From Humulus lupulus (taxonomy: Eukaryota > Streptophyta > Magnoliopsida > Rosales > Cannabaceae): a stretch of DNA of 64,000 nt. The first letter of the stretch is position 1; every line of letters begins with the position of its first letter. The notes under the pieces were generated by a model that worked only from the letters and a program-made list of their open reading frames with translations, was not told the DNA's origin and made no database searches. Location: contig NC_084801.1 of the NCBI RefSeq assembly GCF_963169125.1, positions 113,239,061 through 113,303,060 of the forward strand, in the 5' to 3' direction. Of the stretch, positions 43,798 to 56,390 are shown in pieces. The translations under genes were made by a program, and so were the position numbers.

Positions 43798-43812
43798 CTG
43801 CTCTGGTACCAA
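43798..43812 (-). promoter_or_regulatory. Primer binding site of copia unit 1
   Basis: TTGGTACCAGAGCAG on the minus strand, two bases after the end of LTR-B. It is close to TGGTATCAGAGC, the tRNA-iMet site usual for copia elements. It shows that LTR-B is the 5' LTR of unit 1. Confidence 0.8.
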
Positions 43813-43813
43813 T

Positions 43814-45496
43814 TGTTGGTATTAAAAGAGCAAATTAGAGATACACATCGGGGAAATGGGCCTTTTTTCATAATTAATAATACCAGCCAAGATCACACAA
43901 ACACACACATATATTAAATCACATACAATCAGATTAGAGATTACCTCTTGTAGCCTATCATGTGTCATCGAATCTTTTTGTATAAAATCAACGATCTTCC
44001 TATCCAAGTTCTAAAGACTCACACCTTGAACTTCCAGACCAATACTCAAACACACAAGGATGTGTGTGGGCACGTAGGATTCAAAAGGTTGATTTATGAC
44101 TCTATAGATGTACTCAACATATGAGATCTAGAGAGGTTTGATAGAGAGAAGATGAATTGAATAGTTTTTCAGGTTTAGGAAAAACTATCGCTTCTATTTC
44201 TGAGAGAGAGTCTGTGTCTTTAAATTACTTTTCCTTTTTAGGTTTATAAAGATAATTAACTTATTTAATTAATCTTTATTTTTATTAAAATAAAACTCGT
44301 AAATTATAGCCTATTTAATTATTTAATTTAAATCATATTTAAAAAAGAATAATTACAAATCCCTATGTGGCGCCACTCACTATGCAATACAGTCAGTGGC
44401 GTGAGCCACATTAGGGTTTTCCCTAATTTTCTCAGTTTTTTATTTAATTAATATTTAAGATAGTATATTTATCCCAAAATAAATATCAGTTAATTCAAAA
44501 TTAACTTTATCATAAAATATCAATTTTAAATAAATCAATAAATATCTTATTCTAAATAAGATAATTATTAATCTCTCTTTATATATTAATCTAAATAAGA
44601 TTAATATCTATTTTAACCTACATTTTTTCAAAATAAATACTATATTGTTAAATAATTAATTAATTGCCCATAACTATCACATAATTATTTCATTTGTCCT
44701 GGAAAATTAATTCCTTTGCAATTAAGTCATTCTCTTTACAAATTTTTCTTCTAACATCTTTACCCTTCACAGTGTAGGATAAAGGTGATCTGAGGACCAT
44801 GGACCTATAATACGAAGCTTCAATAAACCACATTATTAATAAAACTTTTTAATCCAATAATCTTATTTATTAATTCAATGATTACTACACTATAAAAATA
44901 GAATTGTACTCTAAGTATTTATAGAATTATATTTACAGAGTTTTCTCTTATAGCATATATATAATCAATAAATGTAGTTATGTCCTCCATTTATTGGTTT
45001 GTTAATTAGAGCTTGTCACGATTACCGTTTTACCCTTCTAATTACCTCTTGATCCTTAAGTACCATTAATTCACTAGCAAATAATTAATCTATAATCAAA
45101 TTATAGATTCAGATAACTATTCAATTCCAGAATTAACCCTTAAGGGAACCCATATTCGATCCGTTAGGAAAGTATGGATTCCATTATTGTCTATCCACAT
45201 CAGTAATCTGAATCTAGATCACTTGCATCTCGCATGCTTAGTAAACCGCATTAATAACAATTCATTAAAGATTCCTTACTTTAATATGTTACTGACTATT
45301 TTATTCATTATATGTGATCTTAATTCTCTCGTACTAACACAATATCATATTCTTATGAATGAATAAGGAATTTTCTTGATATTATCATATAATTAATTCA
45401 AATAATAATCATAATATTCAAACATATAATAAAATTGCTCTTTTTATTTAATTCAATAAAATGTCTTTACATGATTTTAGGGCATTAATCCTAACA
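43814..45496 (-). mobile_element. LTR-B, shared by both copia units
   Basis: 1683 bp; on the minus strand TGTTAGGATTAATGCCC to AATACCAACA. It is the 3' LTR for the RNase H at 45535 and, because a primer site follows it, the 5' LTR for unit 1. It is uninterrupted, unlike A and C. It lacks the 272 bp seen in LTR-A. Confidence 0.88.
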
Positions 45497-45515
45497 ATCT
45501 CCATCTTCCCCTGAA
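45497..45515 (-). promoter_or_regulatory. Polypurine tract of copia unit 2
   Basis: AGGGGAAGATGGAGAT on the minus strand directly before the LTR-B start, a canonical polypurine tract. Confidence 0.75.
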
Positions 45516-45534
45516 AGCAATTAATGCATCTCCC

Positions 45535-46330
45535 TTATCCCATGTTGCATACATGACCGATAAACGACTTTGCAGGAAGTGTCTTGGTAAATGGGTTTGC
45601 TAGGATTTGTTCCGACACTATCTTCATAACAGTCACATCACATCGGTGTACATTCTCTCTAACCATATGGTATTTCCTTTCTATATGATTTCCTCTCTTG
45701 TGGATTCTTGGTTCCTTGGAGTTAGCTACTGCTCCACTGTTGTCACAGTATATGACTAGTTGCTTATCCATATTTGGAACTACTTCCAGATCAATGTTGA
45801 ACATTCTCAACCAAATCGGCTCCTTAGCCGCTTTAGAAGCCGCTATGTATTCGGCTTCCATGGTTGAATCTACTATGTTGGATTGCTTAATACTCCTCCA
45901 TACCACAGCTCCTCCACCAAGAGTGAACATTGAACCAGACGTCGACTTGCGACTGTCTTTGTCTGATTGGAAATCAGAATCAGTGTATCTAGTAGGGTAC
46001 TCACCCCTTGAATGTACAAGCATATAATCTCTCGTTCTCCTAAGATAGTTGAGAATGTGCTTTACCATAATCTAGTGTTCCAAACTAGGATTTGATTGAT
46101 AACGACTCACAATCCCTACTGCATAGCATATGTCACATAATACACAACATGGAATACATTAGACTCCCAACTACTAAAGCATAGGAATACTTTCTCATGT
46201 CCTCTTCCTCCTGAGGTGTCTTAAGACACTGTTCCTTGGAGAGAGTAATTCCATGTCTGGTCGATAACTGACTTTTCTTGAATTCTCCATTGAGTAATTC
46301 TAGGAGTGAGTGATTCAAGTATGATGCTTA
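45535..46330 (-). pseudogene. pol: Copia unit 2: RNase H and RT end
   Basis: The 177-residue frame shows YTDSDFQSDKDSRKSTSGS, STMEAEYIAASKAAKEPIWL (catalytic EAEY intact), YCDNSGAVANSKEP, HKRGNHIERKYHMVRE and NPFTKTLPAKSF. It is better preserved than unit 1. Upstream, 46318-46133 gives the RT end (STRHGITLSKEQCLKTPQEE). At about 46290-46345 it switches directly into gag-like sequence, so integrase and most of RT are deleted. Confidence 0.85.
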
Positions 46331-46495
46331 CTTGTGGACACTTATAAATGATGGCCCCATGTATTTATGTTTCATGCATCACGTTAATCATGCTCAATAA
46401 ATGTTCACGTACCGAAACACCTTTCTTCATTTTAGTAGTCATGTAGGTTCTAGGAGCCTCATGTCTACTTTGATTAGATTGCTGCCCAAACATGG
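46331..46495 (-). pseudogene. gag: Copia unit 2: gag fragment, first part
   Basis: Homologous to 28570-28720 of unit 1 (for example 'cacctttcttcat.ttagtagtcatgtaggttcta'). It is interrupted at CTTGT (46496-46500) by a solo LTR and resumes at 50143. Confidence 0.6.
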
Positions 46496-46964
46496 CTTGT
46501 TGTAAAGAACCGCCCTAGACTAATACTTACAAAACATTCGCATAACATAGTTGTAAAAGAATACCATTCATTATCAAAGTCTCAGGGGGACTTGTTTAAA
46601 ACCATGCAAGTTGGCGCCATAAGTTTTAAAATAAAACATAGATTTTTATGCAAAGTTCAAAGAAAAACCAAAAATTAAATAACTGAGTCCCACTGATAAT
46701 TTAGGAAAGTCTCTTAAAACAAAACATAATTTAAATGGCGTTCTACGTTGATCGTTTTTCCGTCCATAGGATTACCCCACGCCATACACCCCATGATGAA
46801 AGAACTCCTCACGTCACCACGCGTGCCATAAAGAAATCCTATTTGCTACCTGGAAGGAAAGTAAGGGGGGTGAGCTAAAAGCCCAGTAAGGAAGTACAAA
46901 CAAATAAGCAAGTAAGAATACAACAAAAGCAAACACTAACGTTCATCTAAAACATCATGGTATA

Positions 46965-47085
46965 TCATAACATAATCGTAACATATCATCATATCATAAC
47001 ATAATCGTAACATATCATCATATCATAACATAATCGTAACATATCATCATATCATAACATAATCGTGACATATCATCATATCACA
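46965..47085. repeat. About 29-bp tandem repeat, four to five copies
   Basis: Repeats of 'catatcataacataatcgtaacatatcat' between 46965 and 47085, near identical. It lies within the 3.6 kb solo LTR. Confidence 0.85.
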
Positions 47086-47214
47086 AACATACAGCATACA
47101 TGATGAGCATGGATCGCTAGTTGTCCATGTCACCCTATGAGGTAAACAGGATATCACTGGTCCTTGAATAACCTCGGCGCGTCCGCCCTAGGAGTTACGT
47201 CTCAATGTCCTTAG

Positions 47215-47345
47215 TAACTCGTTCGATGTATCTGACATCGTAATCTGTTTGATGTATCTAACATCGTAATTTGTTTGATGTATCTGACATCGTAATCTGT
47301 TTGATGTATCTGACATCGTAACTGGTTTGATGTATCTAACATCCA
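47215..47345. repeat. About 30-bp tandem repeat, five copies
   Basis: Repeats of 'tttgatgtatctgacatcgtaatctg', differing at one to three bases, within the solo LTR. Confidence 0.85.
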
Positions 47346-50142
47346 TACACATATCACATTCAACATATCATCACATTATGGCATTCATAATTCATTCATA
47401 CAACAGTCTTACCATTCATAGCATAAAATCATAGAGAAATTTCACAATCTTTCAACGAGCCTATATCATAATCAAAATAACATTTCTTAGGTTCATAAAA
47501 TTACTATTTTTCCCTTCCACACAACTTATGTGTGCATGGGCCATGCACACGTAATAACAGTTACACAAAACATGCAATTATCGCCATAAAAGAATAATGC
47601 TCGTTTTACCCATTTTACTAGCATGATCGTTTTAAATAAAAACCACATAGTTGAATAATAAACATAATTTTGGACGTAAAAGTGGATTTGCATGTAACAT
47701 GCATACGTGGGGACATTGCGTAATAGAGACGTTTTCAAAAATGATAATTCTGCATTTCTTACTTTTATTATTTTAAAATCAATAGACATATTACATGCTT
47801 TATTTTTCTTAAAATTTCTAAGTTGATTAAATTTCTCAAAACATTATTTTATTTTAGCTCAAAAATAAAATATGTGACAAATTTCATTCATAAATCTCAA
47901 CTTACAAAGAATTAACCAAAAAGCTTGGATTTAATTAAAATGCCTATTTTTAATATGTTTCTTTAGAAAAATAAATTTTATCATTGTGTTACATAAATGA
48001 GGTGAGAAAATATATTTTTAAGTGTGGAAAAAATATATATATTTATTTAAATTATTTAAGACTTAGTTTTATGTAACAAAAATCCATATGTGACAATTAA
48101 ATAACAATTTTTTAACCTTTTTAAAACAAACTTTCAGCCACTATTTATTTTCTTCAAAAATCACAAATAAATAGAATCTAAATATTTTTCTCAATCAAAA
48201 TAAAGGAAAATTCATAACTTTTCAAAATATGCATTCATACCATTAAAAATACCATTTTTCAATATTACCATAACTTAGGAAAAATAATTTATTCCAAAAA
48301 CTCATCAAATTCATTTTAGTGAAACTCACTTCATATATTCTTACAAAAATTCCAGCAACTATTTTTATCATTAAAAATCACCATATTCAATTTAAAAGCT
48401 CATATTTTCTCAAAAATCAATAAAAATTCTGTAGGTAATTATTTGAGTAAAATATCATTTTAATGAGACTTTAAATCCCCTTTTTAATTTCATAAAATTA
48501 ACATAACATCAAGGACATTACTTATGCATGTAAATCATCTTTTCATCAACTTTTACCCAATTATTTACAAAAAAACAGCAAGCTTAATTCCTCATGAAAC
48601 TCATCTTTTATCCCAAAAATTTCACATAAAATCATACATGTCCAAAATCTCATCATACTCTTATTATATACATGATTTCTAATATTACTAACATATTCAC
48701 ATGAAATCTTATAAAACCAATTTTCTATTCCATTGAATCTACACATGAAATCCAACAACAACAACCATGGCAATAGCATACATAAATTCATAACACCATA
48801 TCTCATGAACATGCCTTTACAAAAACCCTAACATAATTCTTATCATATTCTTCTAAAATCATCATTTACCATTTACATAAATCAAAGATTACAAAGATAA
48901 CCATAGCAATATAAACACAACATATAACCTCATTATAAACCCTATCAAATCAATTCCCTCAATCATACCCATGAACCCTTTTTAAACAAATCATATTCTC
49001 AAAAAATACAAATCATAATCATCAACCCTACAATAATCAACCATTAGCATCACCATCAAAAACCTCAAAGACAAACCCATCAAAACCAATATATAGGCTA
49101 AGAAAGACCATTACCTCTCTTGATTGTAAAATCAAGAACACTTTAGCAAGAAAACCTTGTCACCTATAGAGGATTTCCAAACACCATATACCCAAAGAAA
49201 GAAACCACAAAATTAACCTTAGATTATAGAAGAGGAGAAGATCCAAATGCACATATGTGAAACACTAGTTGATAGATTCTTACCTAGGGTTCGAAACCCT
49301 CTTCTTCTTCTCCTTCTCTTTCTTTTCTTCTTCTTCTTCTCTAGAAAAATATGGCAGCCCTTGCTTTCTCTCTCTCTATCTCCTCTCTAGGTCACGGCCA
49401 AATGGCCTAATCTCTTCTTAATCCCCTTTTTAAATTCTCATTCCCATAAAGCCACTATCAAGAGGAAATGGTAAGTTTCCTTTCTTCCCCATTTTCCTTT
49501 AATTCCCTTTCATTTTTCTTTTATTGTAATAGATATAAAATAATAAAGGGTGATCACATTCCTATCCCAAAATAACTAGTGTCTTCAAATTTTGATTTTA
49601 TTACTTAAAAAGAAATAATCCTTTTCCCACTACACACCACACACTACACGTCCACACTAGCCATTTCCTTTATTTATTTATTTTTTTTTAGTATTAACTA
49701 AAATAAATCCCATAAAGGAAAGAGTGTGTAGAAAATCTACACATGTGCACCTCATTACCATGTACTAGCACACACTAAAACACTAGAGTGCATTACTATC
49801 TACCATGCACCTTAGTGCATTCAACCATAACTCACATAATTACCTCAATTGTCACATTTATTTAAAATGTAACACTAATAGTAAAATAACACATGTTACA
49901 CACTATTCACTTCACTTATTAAATTAATTAACCAAACAAACAATTAACAAATTTAAATTCCAAAGATTATACCAAACAATTCTAACAATTAAATAAAATA
50001 ATGAACAATCAAATAAAACAAATAATCAACTAAATAAAATAACAACACTTAAATAAAACAATTTATCACACTTAACATTTAAATAAAATAAATCACAAAA
50101 ATTTAAATAATCTAAAAAAAAATTTTGGTGCACTACACTTGT

Positions 50143-50295
50143 AGTGAATCCATTATCTCAAACGCAGTTTCCATGGGTTCATGCTTTATTCTCAGAACAT
50201 CATTCATGCTCACATGCATGTAACACTTTGCCTTGTTGTTGTATTCAATCTAGGCACCATCCTTGTACTGAACATTCTTCGGGGCAGTGGCAGCA
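50143..50295 (-). pseudogene. gag: Copia unit 2: gag fragment, second part
   Basis: Resumes the copia sequence ('gaatccattatctcaaa', as at 28709-28730). It ends at CAGCA (50291-50295), the target site of the next LTR. It is only 153 bp long. Confidence 0.6.
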
Positions 50296-53200
50296 TGGAA
50301 TGACCCAAAACATACAAGACCAAAAATAATGCAAAAATTTAAAATTTTCACTTTAACTCATCATACCGAAAATCCATATAAAAGAACTTTTAAAAAGGTC
50401 GTGTGCGCACACTTATAGTTTAGCAAATAGAAATACAAATACTCATCCACAGAGTTATAATAAAGTAATTATCCCAAAAGTAATAACGAGCTTTCAGCTT
50501 TTCCTTTCAAAATGGTGATCCATCAAAAACCTCCCCAGGTCAGGCCACATGTACATATCCGCAAGCAGACTCCGGCACTCACTGATCCACTTTGCCTTTG
50601 TACTTACTTACAACATGAAACAATTACGTAAGCGAAAAGGCTTAGTAAGAATAGCTTTACACACAAGTATACTAAAACACAGTAATGGGTCGACCTAAGG
50701 TAAATATCTCTACTGATCATTAGGGTCATACAAATCTCAAATAATAGCCATATCAGAATCACATACTTTGATTGTTCCTAACAATCAATGTCACACACAT
50801 CATAAGAACTTGCACTCATAAAATCCCAGAACATTCAATATATATATATAATTATACAATTTAATCAATTCGAACAAACACAAAGGTTCCTGGCTCCAAC
50901 CCGGAATCACTTTTAACGTTCTGGCTCCAACCCAGACTATCTTACCATGTCCTGGCTCCAACTCGGACTTTATCTTACCATGTCCTGGCTCCAACTCAGA
51001 CTATATTTAACCATGTCCTAGCTCCAACCCGGAATATAATTTTACCATGTCCCAGCTCCAACCTAAACTGTAATTTTACCATGTCCTGGCTCCAACCCAG
51101 ACTATAATTTTACCATGTTCTGGCTCAAACCTGGACAGTATTACACTAAGGTTCTGGCTCCAACCCGAACTCACTTACCATTAAGTCACAAAATGCATAA
51201 GCATTGTAAAGGTGGGTATCAAGCATACCCTGGTCTTATGACCCAAACAAAACTAGTGTAATCTACTACTACAAGCACAAACTAGTATATTCATGTTATA
51301 GCCAAGAAAGGGAAAGACTAACTTACTTGGAGTCCTTAGTTCCCAGCTGGATCCTTAATACCACTATTCGTTTTTCCCTTTGGCAGTTACTGTAATTAGT
51401 ACAGTGTACTCGAATTAAACAATGGCATATTCTTATAGCTAATATTCTACAAGAGTTGCATGCAATAAACTCTTAGAGACTCTATATTGTAGCCTCTTTT
51501 ACTCTTCATAGTGTATAAGGTCGAGTTTTCTTTTCAGTCTTTAAGTTATTATAGCAAAATCGGTCTCATAGTAACATGCTCTCCATATCGTGTGTTTTAA
51601 TATTTCTTCAACAAGGAATTATCTCATTTGATCATTTGGTACTCTTGTTTTAGAAAATGTACTTAACAAAATCGCTTCTTTAAAAATATACCATAATTTT
51701 TGTCCTTTTATGAAGTTCACCATTTCCTTTCATAATACCAAAATACTCCTTTTAGACTCTTTAATTATTATTATTTTTTTAAAGTAAACCCTTTGTTTAT
51801 AAAGATCCTTTTTAACCTAAACTTCTATTTTTACCAAGTTTAATAATGATCTAAAACCTCTTTTGTGGCATTTTTGAAAAGAAGGGAAATTGGACCCTTA
51901 ATTTATAAAATGGTAAAAAATCACACTTTAGTTAACTCAATCTGATTTTAGATTGGTTAAACCTCCAAATCCTTAGTTACCTTTGTAAAAGAACCATTTT
52001 TCTCATTTCCAAAATTTTACTTTCACTATTTGATTTAAAGTGATAAAGTCTCATTTTTTAACTTTTTCCATAAGTTGAGTTTTTGGCCAAATCCCTTAAA
52101 TTATCATTCACGTATTCTGTGTCATAAGGACGGGAACTAGGCTAAAATCTAGCTTCAAAACTTGTTTTAGGTTAGGAGAACTAACCTCCCAAAAATCAAT
52201 TTTTGCTTTGGTCCAAAATGACTACTTTTAAGATTTTAGGGCAAACTTAGAAAATTTATTTCTCTTAAACCGTGATACATTTTTCTCTTACATTTTACAA
52301 GGGTCCTGATACATATCTTAACTAACTCCTTTCAAAATTTCATAATTTTTGGGATAGTAAAAACCCATTCAAATAATTAAAGCAATCTCGGCAGTGTTTG
52401 CTGCCCATAAGTTTTTTCCAGATTTTTTGGCAAACATTGAAAATTCATTTCTCTTAAACCATAACATATTTTTCTCTAAAATTTTACAGGAACCCTTATA
52501 CATGTATCAAATAACATCCTACAAAATTTCATAGCTTTTAGATTAGGAAAACCCATTCGAAAGATAAGAAATCTGGGCAGTGCAAGCTGCCCAAAAGTTT
52601 TTCAGATTTGCATCACAATGCCAAAAACGGCATAACTTGGGCTTAAAAATATTTTTTTTGTGATTTTACAAAGCCTAACATCAAGAACACACAAATAACT
52701 AAACAACTACATAAACTATTTTCATAAATAGAGGCATTAGGGTGCGATCTGACCCGTTGGAAGCCAGACCACAAATTTTGGCAGCATACATTTCTACTCA
52801 CACTAAACCACAACAAGCATTTCTAGCATAAACCCTAGCCACATGCATGCATTAAATTTATCTTATCACACAATCTCAACCTTAAGCATAATATAGGCTC
52901 AAAAAACTATTGAAATACCCTATACAATCAGATCTACAAAAATCATCGCAAAACTTAAAGAAACAACCATATATTTCTACCTTTTGAAGCCCTAGCTTGG
53001 AGATGTATTATTTAGCTCTTCAAACACTCCCATTTGTGCTCTACACCCTCAAAACCGAGCCCCAAGCCCCACATATAAATTTTTAAGAAGAGATTAGGGT
53101 AGGAAGAAAACTAGATGAGGAACAAGAACATGCAAGCTTATAAAACCTCTTACCTGACTTGCTTTGATCACAAATGGTGCTTAACTTTGAGATCTTACTT

Positions 53201-54202
53201 GTACATTCTTCCCTTGAACCTTAGAAAAAAAAAAAAAGAACAAGGCGATGCATGGCTTTTAGATCCCATGCATACACAAGGAACCCTAGGGTTTCAAGTT
53301 TGAAGGAGAAGAAAGGGAAACATTGCACTTACTTGAGACAAGGAGGTTTCTTCTTGAAGCTTTTCTTCTCAAATGGAGAAGAAGAATTCTAGCTATCTTA
53401 GGGTTTGATTGAGTGTAGCAATGGAGGAGAAAGAGAGGTGTATTTCATTTTTGGACAGAGAGAGTTTTTTTTTTTTTTTTTTGAGAAATGATTAGTTTTA
53501 GCTTGTGTAAAAAGGTAAGAGACTTTTACTATTCCTTAGCTTTTGGGGTATGCAACCTAACTTATGAGAGCCCTAGGGACTCTAATCCTAGGCTATGCCT
53601 CCCCCCTCTCTCTCTCTTCCCCTTTGAATTTACTTTTTTTCCCTTGCTTAAGTTACCTTACACAAAGAACTCCAGGGCCCTATGGTAATTTTATGCTCTT
53701 AATTTTTCCCTTACTTTTAACATATAGTTTTTAAATTTCAAGCATAAAATTAATTGAATAATTTGTGACCAAAAATAATATATTTTACACGATCAAAGAA
53801 TTTTTTGTCAATTTATCACATATTGACAAAAATGTCCTTGAAAGCCCAAGCAAGAAATTTTCATTCTTAAGCACGATTGATTGGAATTCAAACCTCAATC
53901 AATTCCCTTAAAAATTATTGACTCAACAATAAATTCCTACTTGCCAAAAAAAATATTTTTATGCCATAGTATTTCCTATTTTATTTAATCTGAGATTTTT
54001 CTCCCATTAGGGTTTACCCCTTGGTCTGAGACCAATATTTCTTTGCATAAAACTAGATTCTTTACCAAATCATTACAGAAGCTATAAAAATTCATGAATT
54101 ATCACAAATTCATATAATATCATTTATCAAAATAATATTCCACATAATTATTCACCGGCTCGAACTGGCTACTAACGTGTGTTCAAAACATGGGACATCA
54201 CA
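50296..54202 (-). mobile_element. Solo LTR, 3.9 kb
   Basis: On the minus strand it starts TGTGATGTCCCATG and ends GGGTCATTCCA. The flanks are CAGCA (50291-50295) and CAACA (54203-54207), a target duplication with one mismatch. No retrotransposon genes inside. Two imperfect copies of a segment of about 200 bp lie at about 52230-52620 ('tttctcttaaacc.t..tacatttttctct'). Pyrimidine/purine tracts and small frames near its minus-strand start (53100-53700) are not supported as genes. Confidence 0.75.
50880..51185. repeat. 35-45 bp tandem repeat, about eight copies
   Basis: Repeats of 'accatgtcctggctccaacc' plus a variable tail ('cggactatattt'). Copies vary in length and at several bases. It lies inside the 3.9 kb solo LTR. 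Confidence 0.85.
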
Positions 54203-54207
54203 CAACA

Positions 54208-56375
54208 AACTCATCTGGACATTCCTCAGTTAGGACAAATTTATGGTTCTCACAGAATAACATAAGATTCAGGTTTGATTTTCATCTTATAAAATTATCA
54301 CCATTAAGTTTTTCAAGTGAAAGTAAAGCAGTTATAGGATTGGCACTGTTCAATTATTGGGAAAGTGAATATGATGCATGAATGCAACAATTAAATCACA
54401 TAAATAAACATTTACTATTTCACGATAAAACTACCTAACAAATAAAGTGTCGCCTTAGGGTTGGTCAAGTTAAATTTAGATAGCTTATACGAAAATCTTA
54501 TATTTATAATTTAAAACTCAAAATAACTATTTATTTTCTCTTTTAAATATAAAGTACCGCTAGTTTGGTCAAGATGTAATTATCCATTGAAAAAGCTTAA
54601 TTGCATCTTTGTAAGTGTAACACAATATTTTTGAATTCATGGCTTATCATAGAGGATACCTCCTTAGGGTCGGTCAAGCCTAAAATACATCACTCCTCCC
54701 TATCTTCATAAGAAGCCAACCTTGGTATTAATATGTCTAGAAACCTTCCTTAGGGGCACGAAACAAAGTCTCCTCACGGCTCTATTCATATCTCATGGTG
54801 TTGTACTAATAATGAGACCATATGCCACATTGAGATGTTCACCTTCTCTACTTACTATTTAAAAAATGTGTTTTATTAAACTAATCAATTAATTCCAGGT
54901 GAATTACTAGTTTATTAATAACCCTTTGAGTATAACTCATTACAAAAAAAATTATAATTATAAAAGAGTTTGTTTCTATAATTTAATGTGATCTAAATAA
55001 TTACCCATTACATTCATCTAACTTTACTAAAACACATTTTAAATAAAGTTTGGTCATCTTAAAGGCTTATAAAAACTATTGTCTTTATGATACGGTGAGT
55101 TACCAAGTTTTAACTAATTTAATACTTAGTAGTTTACATGCAATTAATTTCACCAAAATAATTCATATAAATAATTAGGACAATCCTAAATAATCATGTT
55201 TCTAAAATATGCACGATTCATGAAAATTGTGTGGGGTTCCATGAATGGCATGGAATCGACTAATGCACGATCATGTTATCAATCAAACATCAATTAAAAT
55301 TTATTTAAATAAATAACCAATAAATGATGAACCCAGTACTATCGGATATTTCTAAATTTACAACCCTTGAAAAAATAGAAATAAAATTACAAAATAGACT
55401 TTGATGTATTTTGCAAGACTACAAGACTGCATCTCCTCTCTTTTAGGCTTTCTTGCTAATCTTTAGGAATTTAGTTATGCCCAACCAATTAATTAGAAAC
55501 TAAATTTCTAACTATTTTTTTAATTTAAACTAACTTTGAATTAAATAACCACTTTGTCACATTTTTAATTTAGTTGAATTTAAATAATAAAATAATCAAA
55601 TTCAAATAATTATTTAAACTTGAGATAAAATCTTAACCAACTAAAACATATTTTATTTTCTAATAAAATAAAATAAGATAATTAAACTTTTTTTCAAAAT
55701 TCAAACAATTTAAAAATTAATTAAATAAAAGATAATAATGCACAAATATAGGATCTAGTGTTTGGGCACCAAGAATGGTTCCCTGGGAACACTAGGGCTG
55801 GTGCTGGGTTAGCCATAGGCTCGAGTTGGGTGGTTGTCGAAGGCAGCCATTGGGCATGGCGCTTGGGTATGCCCAAGGGATTTTGCTAGGCACATGGGTG
55901 CGCAGGAGGCTTGCCCAGGCTCATGAGTGCGCGCAGGAGGCTTGCTTAGGCACTCGAATTGGTGAGCCAGAGGGCAGGCGCGCATGGCTCAGGTGCAGCA
56001 GGCGCAAGGCACGACACAAGGGCGCAGGCCGCGGGGCCAGTGGTGCGCATGGGTGAGGCAGCCGCGGGGCTAGTGGCCAAGGGGCTCGTATCATCGGCTA
56101 GGCGGGTGGTTCATGTCTTTCTCTCTTTGTGTACAGATTTTAAAATTTGAATTTTAAGAAATAAATATTACAAAAATGTTATGCCCTTTATGTCTTACAC
56201 AAGATCTAGAAAATTAAAATTCCTATCCTAACCCAATAGCACCATATAGCTAATGATCCATCATTCAACCATACATTCAAAAAACATATCCATCCATTCA
56301 ATATACATATCAACATACATATAAAAAAATGCAAGAAACCCACACAACATTTAATAAATATATATATATGTAGAC
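54208..56375 (-). mobile_element. Copia unit 2: leader with GC-rich block
   Basis: Uninterrupted version of the unit 1 leader (28831-30288 plus 43062-43797). The junction at about 55566-55572 ('ttagttgaattt') shows the empty site of Tat2. A GC-rich block at about 55790-56110 matches 43240-43540 in position but has diverged strongly. Open frames on both strands there are not conserved between units. Confidence 0.8.
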
Positions 56376-56390
56376 TGCTCTAGTACCAAT
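56376..56390 (-). promoter_or_regulatory. Primer binding site of copia unit 2
   Basis: TTGGTACTAGAGCAG on the minus strand at the end of LTR-C, matching the unit 1 site except for one base. Confidence 0.75.

Larger units (their letters stand above)
46501..50137 (-). mobile_element. Solo LTR, 3.6 kb
   Basis: Plus-strand ends TGTAAAGAACCG and GTGCACTACA, that is TGTAGTGCACC to CGGTTCTTTACA on the minus strand. It has an exact CTTGT duplication at 46496-46500 and 50138-50142. 'ttactgggcttttagctcac' on the minus strand near 46870-46890 resembles a phrase common in Tekay/Del-type LTRs. No internal retrotransposon genes. The minus orientation is inferred from that phrase. Two short tandem arrays lie inside. 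Open frames here are not genes. Confidence 0.8.

Noticed and set aside
46965..47345. Regularly spaced short repeats that might suggest a CRISPR array
   Set aside because: The units are contiguous tandem repeats without unique spacers, in a plant LTR.
51300..53700. Possible host gene in the 3.9 kb solo LTR
   Set aside because: The region contains repeated non-coding segments and no exon-like frame longer than about 65 codons. The target duplication encloses the whole block as an LTR.
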